Source: Candidatus Delongbacteria bacterium (GTDB lineage Bacteria > UBA4055). Taken from it: a stretch of DNA of 7,891 bases. The notes under the pieces are model-generated. The model was not told where the DNA came from. It saw only the letters and a list, made by a program, of their open reading frames with translations, and made no database searches. The translations under genes and the position numbers were made by a program. Below are positions 1 to 5,456 of this stretch, piece by piece. How positions within the stretch are numbered: position 1 is the first letter of the stretch; each line of letters opens with the position of its first letter. The stretch is from the NCBI GenBank assembly GCA_016937995.1, contig JAFGVM010000014.1, positions 1 through 7,891 on the forward strand. Direction: 5' to 3'.

Positions 1-1047
1 AAGCAGTTCCGGATCAACTGTTACAAAATAAGGTACTCCGATCTCTTTATATTTCATAGATCTTATTTCCAAAGTTCCTTTTTCATCAAGAAGGGTTTTG
101 AATTCATTGTTCAGGTCAGTGTGTATCTTCTCTGATCTCATTCGAACATTCCTGTCAACTGAACTCAAAGGGAATACACAACACTTGACCGGGGCTATCT
201 GAGGAGAGAAGATCACTGTTGGTATTATTGCATTTCTGACCTGTAATTCTCTATAGCCATTAAATATTAAAGCCAATATCAATTTGTCAACATCAATATT
301 GATGCTCAGCATATGCGGTAATAATTTCTCGTTTCTTAAAGTATCTTTTATCCTGAGACTGTTAATTTCCTCTTCTGAAAAGCTTCTCTCCGAATTCTCA
401 AAGTAAAAATCAATTCTATCAGAAATAGTGAATACAGTTTCTTCACCGAAAGGAAATTTGAATTTTGTGATATAGCGGTCAAAGAAATAATCATCAGTGC
501 TTGGATGATCTACAATGTTCTGAAACTCGGTAACAATATTTTCATCATTAAATCCGATCTTGTAAAAAAAATCAATAACGAAGTCATTCCATGTTTTCAG
601 CATGGCTTCAGAAGTTGACGGGACAACAAAATAATCCATATTTATATGATTGGAATCTCCGCTATGAAATGTAAATTCGGCAGACTCAAATTGTTCAACA
701 TTAACATTTGAGATACGATTTATACCGAAAGGGATCTCCATTTTTTTTGAACGGAACAGTTCTGAAAATTTATCCAGAACGTCCGTATTTGTAATTTTAT
801 CCATACCGTATATATTGTTCAGTGAAAGGACTGTGGTGTTTTTCCAGGATGCGATTAAATTATTTTTGATCAGTTTACCCATTGCTCCCAGTTTCCAAAC
901 ATAATGATCAGGATTATCAATATCAAAAATTTTTGAGAATAACAGCTTTTCATTGATAAAATTTTCGATCTTAACGAACTGGTTTATCTGTTTAAGATGT
1001 TCTTCCTCTGAATAACTTTTTCTTTCCTTACGTTCCAAAAGAGTCAT
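1..1047 (-). CDS. Degenerate glycyl-tRNA synthetase-like protein (class II aaRS fold), C-terminus cut by window edge
   Basis: The frame is open for 349 codons from ATG 1047 to base 1 with no stop, so only the C-terminus is missing, probably about 45-50 residues. It aligns by eye with alpha2 GlyRS. Residues 51-69 (WKLGAMGKLIKNN...) match motif 1 (WDYGPLGVELKNN). Residues 105-143 match the motif 2 stretch starting IPFGI. Residues 190-215 (FKFPFG...ISDRID) match the family's KFPFGWGELxGIAxRTD. Residues 243-262 match motif 3. Residues 284-345 (IAPVKCCVFPL...KEIGVPYFVTVD) match the anticodon-binding domain. The usual long segment between motifs 1 and 2, including RPETAQGIF, is absent. The motif 2 signature FRNE has become SNVN, and the motif 3 Arg is Lys255. 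Catalytic glycylation is therefore unlikely, and the role is unknown. It lies 17 nt after recO with an AGAGGA ribosome site, so it is probably co-transcribed. The homology is firm; the loss of activity is inference. Confidence 0.85.
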   Translation of the reverse strand, partial: MTLLERKERKSYSEEEHLKQINQFVKIENFINEKLLFSKIFDIDNPDHYVWKLGAMGKLIKNNLIASWKNTTVLSLNNIYGMDKITNTDVLDKFSELFRSKKMEIPFGINRISNVNVEQFESAEFTFHSGDSNHINMDYFVVPSTSEAMLKTWNDFVIDFFYKIGFNDENIVTEFQNIVDHPSTDDYFFDRYITKFKFPFGEETVFTISDRIDFYFENSERSFSEEEINSLRIKDTLRNEKLLPHMLSINIDVDKLILALIFNGYRELQVRNAIIPTVIFSPQIAPVKCCVFPLSSVDRNVRMRSEKIHTDLNNEFKTLLDEKGTLEIRSMKYKEIGVPYFVTVDPELL

Positions 1048-1064
1048 AATTTGATCCTCTAATA

Positions 1065-1796
1065 TTATTTTGCGATCCTGTAATTAATGTGAAAATTTGT
1101 ATATGTGTTGAACATATTGATAAATTCTTTTTTTAAATATTCTTTCTGTGGTTTAATCTTGTATAACTCTTCAAATTTTATTTTTGAAATGCTCTTTAGA
1201 AATGTGGATAATTTTTCAGATATAGGAAAACTGTGGTCGAACATATTTTTACATTTTTTACAATGAAGGTTACCGTTGGTCATATCAAGGTAGTCTGTAA
1301 TATTATTGGAATTACAATTGATACAATTGTCTGTAATAGTGAATTTTATCCCCAGGCACCAAGCAAGCTGGAAATAAAAATAAATTTCAGTATTCTGAGA
1401 TGAAAATTCATGATCCATGTCAGTTGCTTCCAATAATTTTTTTACCAGAAAGAACGTCATCCTGTTCCCGTCGAGGTCATTTAAAGGTAATGTGTTCAAT
1501 ACTGCAAATATATTTAGAACTACAGTGGTCTTTTCGTAATGATCTCTAATATAAGAATAATTCTTCATCAATTCAAAATCAATAATCTTATATTTATTTT
1601 TCTCCCTGAGTATCTCAAGTTTAACATAATTCATTGGTTGTAAAATTGATCTGCCGGTATTTTTTTTTGAAGTAAAACCATGCTTGATTATAGGAATCAT
1701 TCCAAAGTCAGGTGTAAGGAAATTAATAAGTCTGCTGTTTTCCCCATGAACACTACTTTTAAGGATTATACCTTCAGTTTTGATCTCAGTAATCAT
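1065..1796 (-). CDS. recO: DNA repair protein RecO
   Basis: RecO is a cytosolic recombination mediator. With RecR it helps load RecA onto SSB-coated single-stranded DNA, and it anneals complementary strands. The 243-residue length is normal for the family. The N-terminal OB fold is visible at residues 5-75 (TEGIILKSSVHGENSRLINF, then the FGMIPIIKHG strand). A helical C-terminal domain follows and carries a four-cysteine zinc knuckle at C158, C161, C179 and C182, as in Deinococcus RecO; E. coli RecO lacks it. The ATG directly follows the TAA stop of the upstream U32 gene, and no good Shine-Dalgarno is visible (only a weak AAGAG). Expression probably depends on translational coupling. The downstream partner is the GlyRS-like gene, 17 nt away. 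Identification is secure from the conserved N-terminal pattern, size and zinc site. Confidence 0.93.
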   Translation of the reverse strand: MITEIKTEGIILKSSVHGENSRLINFLTPDFGMIPIIKHGFTSKKNTGRSILQPMNYVKLEILREKNKYKIIDFELMKNYSYIRDHYEKTTVVLNIFAVLNTLPLNDLDGNRMTFFLVKKLLEATDMDHEFSSQNTEIYFYFQLAWCLGIKFTITDNCINCNSNNITDYLDMTNGNLHCKKCKNMFDHSFPISEKLSTFLKSISKIKFEELYKIKPQKEYLKKEFINMFNTYTNFHINYRIAK

Positions 1797-3011
1797 TTAT
1801 ACTTTTGCTCTTAAAATTGAACCTGGAACAACTGATTTAAAATATTTCAGCACAACAATCTGATTTGGGTTTGTTTTATAAACATCTCTACCGATAGCAT
1901 CTTTTATTTCCCTGAAACTGACTGTCAATATTCTTTTTCCGGGTATAACGATATCTATTTCCTGCTCTGGATAGAAAGCTCCTTTTACCTCAACCACCAT
2001 TTTCTCTTTGTTAATTATCTCTTTTACCAGACCTACGATCTCATGTGTAATTTCTGCTTTACCGGTATCATATGACTGAGAAGCTTCAATACTTTTATCA
2101 AGGAATTTGAAAGTTGTATAACCTCTGTTGGAGACTTTTTTCAGTTCGATCAACGATTCAGGGTCTGTTTTATAATTTTCCGGATCATTTGAGTATCTGT
2201 CAAGAGCTTCACGGTACGTTTTAATTACAGATGACAGGTAGCTGAGTGTCTTCATTCTTCCTTCGATCTTGATAGAATTTATACCTGCTTTAACGATCTC
2301 CGGGATATATTCAATCAGGCACAGGTCCTTGGAGTTAAAAAAATATGTTCCGCGTTTAGCTTCCTCTTCAATATAAAAGCCCTCCGGGATCTGTTCTGCT
2401 GAAATATCATACTTGAATCTGCAGGTCTGGTTACACTCCCCACGGTTCGCGTCTCTGTCCTTTGTATGATAGCTCAGCATACATCTTCCTGAGTAAGCCA
2501 TACACATTGCTCCGTGAACGAACATCTCAAGTTCTATATCGGTCTTAGCACGGATCTCTCTAATTTCTTCTAAAGATAATTCTCTGGGTAAAATTATCCT
2601 CTGAACATTCAGGCTTTCAAGAAATTTGATTGTTTCATAGTTCATAGCTGAGAATTGAGTTGAAATATGAACTTCGATCTCAGGAACAACTCTTTTAACG
2701 ATGCTTAGTATTCCTAAATCGGATACGATGATAGCATCAACTTTTATTTCATAAAGGAATTTTAAGTAATCCTCAATACCGATAAGGTCTTCGTTATGAG
2801 CTATGATATTAAGAGTTACATATAATCTGACATTATTTTCTTTGCAATATTTCACAGCATTTTCAAGTTCCTCATTACTGAAATTACCTGCGAAAGCTCT
2901 CATTCCAAACGATTTTCCAGAAAGATATACTGCATCAGCTCCGAACTGGATAGCTGTTATCATTTTCTCATAGTTTCCTGCAGGAGCCAATAGTTCTACT
3001 TTATTATTCAT
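1797..3011 (-). CDS. trhP: U32 family protein, TrhP-like (prephenate-dependent tRNA hydroxylation)
   Basis: This is a 404-residue member of the former peptidase U32 family. TrhP proteins are needed for the prephenate-dependent hydroxylation of the wobble uridine that leads to (m)cmo5U/mo5U-type modifications in tRNA; peptidase activity is not established for this branch. The N-terminal TIM-barrel-like region starts ELLAPAGNYEKM and includes FGADAVYLSGK (23-33) and ISTQFSAMN (116-124). The family signature at 166-200 (HGAMCMAYSGRC...RGECNQTCRFKY) supplies cysteines C170, C177, C193 and C197, the likely iron-sulfur ligands. SKDLCLIEYIPEIVKAGINS with SIKIEGRMK (227-254) and SNRGYT follow, then a C-terminal beta-rich domain. 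The length fits TrhP (E. coli YegQ, B. subtilis YrrO). RlhA is far longer, and UbiU/UbiV are shorter and lack the tail. AAGGG precedes the ATG by a normal spacing. It is the first gene of the trhP-recO-GlyRS-like cluster. Confidence 0.9.
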   Translation of the reverse strand: MNNKVELLAPAGNYEKMITAIQFGADAVYLSGKSFGMRAFAGNFSNEELENAVKYCKENNVRLYVTLNIIAHNEDLIGIEDYLKFLYEIKVDAIIVSDLGILSIVKRVVPEIEVHISTQFSAMNYETIKFLESLNVQRIILPRELSLEEIREIRAKTDIELEMFVHGAMCMAYSGRCMLSYHTKDRDANRGECNQTCRFKYDISAEQIPEGFYIEEEAKRGTYFFNSKDLCLIEYIPEIVKAGINSIKIEGRMKTLSYLSSVIKTYREALDRYSNDPENYKTDPESLIELKKVSNRGYTTFKFLDKSIEASQSYDTGKAEITHEIVGLVKEIINKEKMVVEVKGAFYPEQEIDIVIPGKRILTVSFREIKDAIGRDVYKTNPNQIVVLKYFKSVVPGSILRAKV

Positions 3012-3048
3012 TTATTCCCTTTTTTGATGCTTTCTTTGATACAGTAGT

Positions 3049-3079
3049 GTAATAAAGCCAAAATATGCTATAATATCAA
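3049..3079 (-). promoter_or_regulatory. Weak candidate promoter for the trhP-recO cluster
   Basis: On the minus strand, TTGATA (3079-3074) and TATTAC (3054-3049) are separated by 19 nt. This lies between the tRNA terminator and the U32 start codon. The spacing is longer than ideal and alternative hexamers exist in this AT-rich stretch. The strong terminator upstream implies that the cluster needs a promoter here, but this exact choice is uncertain. Confidence 0.25.
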
Positions 3080-3093
3080 TCATAATCTAAAAT

Positions 3094-3122
3094 AAAAAAA
3101 GCTTCCGGAAGGGAAGCTTTTT
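3094..3122 (-). terminator. Rho-independent terminator after tRNA-Arg
   Basis: A perfect 11-bp inverted repeat (AAAAAGCTTCC at 3122-3112, GGAAGCTTTTT at 3106-3096) closes a 5-nt loop. The transcript then runs into seven Us (3100-3094). The first stem base begins about 10 nt beyond the tRNA 3' end. It should stop the tRNA transcript and any read-through from the helicase. The opposite strand has a shorter U tract, and no convergent gene would need it. Confidence 0.9.
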
Positions 3123-3132
3123 AAAGATTTTG

Positions 3133-3206
3133 TACACCATAGAGGATTCGAACCTCTGACCTACGGATTAGAAATCCGGTGCTCTATCCAGCTGAGCTAA
3201 TGGTGC
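3133..3206 (-). tRNA. tRNA-Arg, anticodon TCT
   Basis: It folds as a 74-nt cloverleaf. The acceptor arms are GCACCAT and ATGGTGT, closed at 1:72 by a G-U wobble. The D stem is GCTC/GAGC with a 9-nt loop containing GG. The anticodon arm is CCGGA-TTTCTAA-TCCGT with anticodon TCT at positions 34-36, which reads AGA and AGG. The variable loop is five bases (AGGTC), and the T arm is AGAGG-TTCGAAT-CCTCT. The discriminator is A73. CCA is not encoded, so a CCA-adding enzyme must complete it. The outermost anticodon-stem pair 27:43 is a C-U mismatch. It has its own promoter and terminator. Confidence 0.96.
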
Positions 3207-3225
3207 ATGTCAAAAGACAGACCCC

Positions 3226-3254
3226 AATATAATATTATAGAATTGTATTGTCAA
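3226..3254 (-). promoter_or_regulatory. Sigma70-type promoter of tRNA-Arg
   Basis: A consensus -35 box TTGACA (3254-3249) and a -10 box TATATT (3231-3226) are separated by exactly 17 nt. Initiation would fall near 3219, leaving a leader of roughly 13 nt before tRNA position 1. The -35 box begins only 5 nt after the helicase stop codon. A GGGG run follows the -10; it is not the classic GC-rich stringent discriminator but may affect initiation. Confidence 0.8.
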
Positions 3255-3259
3255 TGAAT

Positions 3260-4387
3260 TTATGGGATATTTAAGTCTGATCTATTTATAGTTATTTGAA
3301 GTTTTCTCTCAATTTTTTTGAGAAATTTAGTTTCGTATTCAGTAGTAAGAGAAATAGTAACACCTTTTTCGCCGGCTCTACCGGTTCTCCCGGCTCTATG
3401 AGTATAGTTTTTCGGGTCTTCAGGAATATCAAAATTTATAATATGACTTACATTTTTGAAATCCAGGCCTCTGGCAGCTATATCAGATGCAACCAGTAGA
3501 TTAATTCTATTGCTTCGGAAATCTCTGATCGCTTTTTCTCTTTCAGATTTTTGCCATGACCCATGGATACAATCTACTTTCAAGTTATGAAATTTAAGCT
3601 TATCATTTAGAATTTCAAGATCATCACTTTTGTTTAAAAATACAATAGCTTTCAGGTTTTTAATGTTTGCAGCAAGATTTCTCAAGATCTTGATCTTATC
3701 TCTCTGCTCACAAACTATGTATTCATGAGAAATATTCAAAGTTGTAACCTGGGTATCTTTAATAATAATAACTTCAGGTTCTTTCATCAATTCAATCAAT
3801 TTTTCTTTGGAGTTATCTGGTATGGTAGCTGAAAATGCCATTAACTGACGATCTTTCATCGTAGCTTTGATTATAGCTTTAGTTTGTACGATATTATTAT
3901 CATCAATAAGCTTATCAGCTTCGTCTAGAATTATAGTCTTCACAGTATGCATTATTATACGCTTCCGAGTGATCAATTCCAGGAGTCTTCCAGCCGATGC
4001 CACAATTATCTGAGGGCTTTTCTTCTTTAGATTCTCGATCTGCCTTTTAATATGAACTGATCCTAGTACAGGTTGGACTGATATTTTAATTCCTGAGTTG
4101 CTAATTAAACTTTCAATTTGACTTTGAATTTGTATAACAAGTTCATAGGTAGGGGCCAGGATCACCACTTGAAGAGATTTGTTATCAATATCCATATTCT
4201 GGATCATAGGTAGCAGATAAGCTAAAGTTTTTCCTGTACCGGTTTCAGAGCTGGCAATTATATCTTTTTTGTTAAAAATAAATGGTATTGTTCTTTGCTG
4301 TATCGTTGTAGGTATAGATATTTTTTCAACTTCGAGAGCTTTTAATAATTTATCATTGATTTTTAATTTACTGAATTCGTTTGTCAT
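3260..4387 (-). CDS. DEAD-box ATP-dependent RNA helicase, compact core only
   Basis: An RNA-dependent ATPase that unwinds short duplexes and remodels RNA-protein complexes in the cytoplasm. Both RecA-like domains are complete. Visible motifs are the Q motif (FSKL at 5-8 with PTTIQQ at 26-31), motif I SETGTGKT (47-54), Ia APTYEL (78-83), Ib SAGRL (131-135), II DEAD (155-158), III SAT (186-188), IV near VFLN (249-252), V SDIAARGLD (301-309) and VI HRAGRTGRAG (330-339). It ends about 35 residues after motif VI, at residue 375. There is therefore no RNA-binding or basic tail like those of CsdA, DbpA or RhlE. That places it with minimal helicases such as B. subtilis YfmL, whose roles are in ribosome biogenesis or cold growth, but the exact target cannot be read from sequence. 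It starts at ATG with GGA 8-9 nt upstream. No terminator separates it from the tRNA, so read-through is likely. Confidence 0.93.
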   Translation of the reverse strand: MTNEFSKLKINDKLLKALEVEKISIPTTIQQRTIPFIFNKKDIIASSETGTGKTLAYLLPMIQNMDIDNKSLQVVILAPTYELVIQIQSQIESLISNSGIKISVQPVLGSVHIKRQIENLKKKSPQIIVASAGRLLELITRKRIIMHTVKTIILDEADKLIDDNNIVQTKAIIKATMKDRQLMAFSATIPDNSKEKLIELMKEPEVIIIKDTQVTTLNISHEYIVCEQRDKIKILRNLAANIKNLKAIVFLNKSDDLEILNDKLKFHNLKVDCIHGSWQKSEREKAIRDFRSNRINLLVASDIAARGLDFKNVSHIINFDIPEDPKNYTHRAGRTGRAGEKGVTISLTTEYETKFLKKIERKLQITINRSDLNIP

Positions 4388-4414
4388 AATTTTTCCATTT
4401 GATTTCTATGACAT

Positions 4415-4443
4415 AATGTATAAAGTATAGGGCTATATTACAA
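4415..4443 (-). promoter_or_regulatory. Candidate promoter for the DEAD-box helicase
   Basis: On the minus strand, TTGTAA (4443-4438) and TACATT (4420-4415) are separated by 17 nt, about 28 nt before the helicase ATG. Each hexamer matches the consensus only partly, and the 114-nt gap (4388-4501) is so AT-rich that other choices exist. No hairpin ending the upstream PAS gene was found in this gap. Confidence 0.4.
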
Positions 4444-4501
4444 ATTATATTTAACAGGAATTTAAATGTGGTTTGATATTATGCTTGAAAGTTAGATAAA
4501 A

Positions 4502-5338
4502 CTAATTTTTATCAGGACCGTAAATTTCTATCTTACATTTAGGGCAGATAGAATGTGAGAATTTTATATTAGTATGCTGAGACAGATAATCTGTGACAGG
4601 ATGCCAGTTTTCTTCTTCATCCCTTATCTGATGACAGGAAGCACAAATAGGAATAAAACCACAAGCTATTTTATCGCCGTCAGCTAATTTGATTTCCAAT
4701 TCCTTTATAAGTTCTTCTTTTTTCTCAGCGATTTGCTTTTGCTCTGTAATATCAGTAAAAAGTCCAAATGCTCCTTTATATTCACCATTTTCATCAATAA
4801 CAGGTGAACTTTTTACAAGAATTGTTCTGATCTGTTTATCGCAACGAATAATATCAAGTTCATAAACCTCGGTTGTACCTTTTTTCCTGATCGCTGTTTT
4901 ATTCAGGATAAAATTAAAATCTTCAGAAGAAGTGAATTCATTAAGACCTTTACCTACCAGTTCATTGCCTTCGCAACCAAATATCTCGTTCCCGGCCTTG
5001 TTTGCAAAAGTAAAAACTTCATTTTCATCTACAATTCCAATTCCCTCGATAAGAGATTCCACAAGAGTTCTATACCTGTGCTCGCTTTTCTTTAGTGCTT
5101 TTTCACTATCCTGAAAATCATGATTCAATTTTTTGACACATTTCCATCTGTAAATGAATATAAAATTAAGGCTTAAAGAAACAAGCATTAGTATAAATAT
5201 GGTAATATCTTTAGTATTATTTTTATGAATAGCAATACCATAAGTAATAAAGATAAAACCAATGAAAGTGAAGAGCAGAACTATTAAAATATCTACAACG
5301 AATGCTTTATTTTTATTTTTAAAAAATTGATTTAACAA
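4502..5338 (-). CDS. Membrane-anchored PAS-domain sensor protein with C-terminal cysteine-pair module, no output domain
   Basis: 278 residues. Two transmembrane helices lie at about 13-35 and 44-64, with a short outer loop and basic flanks that place both ends in the cytoplasm. A short linker (about 70-86, DSEKALKKSEHRYR) leads to one PAS domain with its PAC part (about 87-198: SLIEGIGIVDENEVFTFANKAG to FGLFTDITEQ). A charged, coiled-coil-like helix spans about 199-220. The C-terminus has the motif IPICASCHQIRDEEENW (229-245) and HSICPKCKIEIY (262-273), giving paired cysteines C232/C235 and C265/C268. Very similar tails follow PAS domains in many bacterial sensor proteins; a zinc-binding role is plausible but unproven. 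No histidine kinase, GGDEF, EAL or HTH region is present, so it must signal through a partner, or the output is the tail itself. The PAS ligand cannot be predicted. The start is TTG: the preceding in-frame codon is a stop, and the next ATG (residue 51) would delete the first membrane helix. Confidence 0.85.
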   Translation of the reverse strand: MLNQFFKNKNKAFVVDILIVLLFTFIGFIFITYGIAIHKNNTKDITIFILMLVSLSLNFIFIYRWKCVKKLNHDFQDSEKALKKSEHRYRTLVESLIEGIGIVDENEVFTFANKAGNEIFGCEGNELVGKGLNEFTSSEDFNFILNKTAIRKKGTTEVYELDIIRCDKQIRTILVKSSPVIDENGEYKGAFGLFTDITEQKQIAEKKEELIKELEIKLADGDKIACGFIPICASCHQIRDEEENWHPVTDYLSQHTNIKFSHSICPKCKIEIYGPDKN

Positions 5339-5342
5339 TTAA

Positions 5343-5348
5343 CGCCCC
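5343..5348 (-). promoter_or_regulatory. Ribosome binding site supporting the TTG start of the PAS gene
   Basis: GGGGCG lies upstream of TTG 5338, with six bases between the G run (5348-5345) and the start codon. A stop codon TAA (5341-5339) sits directly before the TTG in the same frame, so no longer version is possible. The G run is one of the few G-rich spots in this gap. Confidence 0.5.
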
Positions 5349-5383
5349 GGTATTTATTATTTTCTTAAGAAATTAAGATGTTT

Positions 5384-5413
5384 TTTATAGTGTCGTTGTG
5401 ACACATATCACAA
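5384..5413 (-). promoter_or_regulatory. Candidate promoter of the PAS gene, overlapped by the CRP-type site
   Basis: TTGTGA (5413-5408) and TATAAA (5389-5384) are 18 nt apart, giving a likely start near 5377 and a leader of about 40 nt. The -35 box is the left half of the CRP-like palindrome. If both are real, the bound factor would compete with RNA polymerase. An alternative promoter activated from the same site would need a -10 near 5370-5375, where only the poor match TAATTT is present. Confidence 0.45.
5396..5413. promoter_or_regulatory. CRP/FNR-family operator-like palindrome
   Basis: TTGTGA-N6-TCACAA is a perfect 6-bp inverted repeat containing TGTGA-N6-TCACA, the textbook CRP half-sites with the correct spacing. 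It sits in the 118-nt gap upstream of the PAS gene and downstream of the permease stop. A second, overlapping 5-bp inverted repeat GTGTC-N5-GACAC spans 5390-5404. The binding protein is inferred by motif only; no regulator gene is in the window. Confidence 0.5.
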
Positions 5414-5456
5414 GATAAGAATAATTATTCAAAAAGTAAATTAAAAAGGTAAGGTT

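Noticed and set aside
1-1047. Reading the left-edge frame as an ordinary, active glyS
   Set aside because: The segment carrying RPETAQG is missing and the motif 2 and glycine-pocket residues are replaced, so a plain enzyme call would mislead.
3296-3499. Plus-strand open frame of 67 codons inside the helicase
   Set aside because: It is the complement of strongly conserved helicase motifs V and VI, has no ribosome site and resembles no protein.
4620-4660. CXXCH in the PAS protein as a cytochrome c heme site
   Set aside because: The predicted two-helix hairpin leaves the C-terminus in the cytoplasm, and the wider motif matches a known CASC-type tail in which the histidine is usually lysine.
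4932-5114. Plus-strand open frame of 60 codons inside the PAS gene
   Set aside because: Its composition mirrors the PAS coding strand, and no initiation signal is visible.
5414-5456. Terminator after the exporter operon
   Set aside because: Only a short AT-only palindrome (GAATAATTATTC) is present, with no GC stem followed by a U run.
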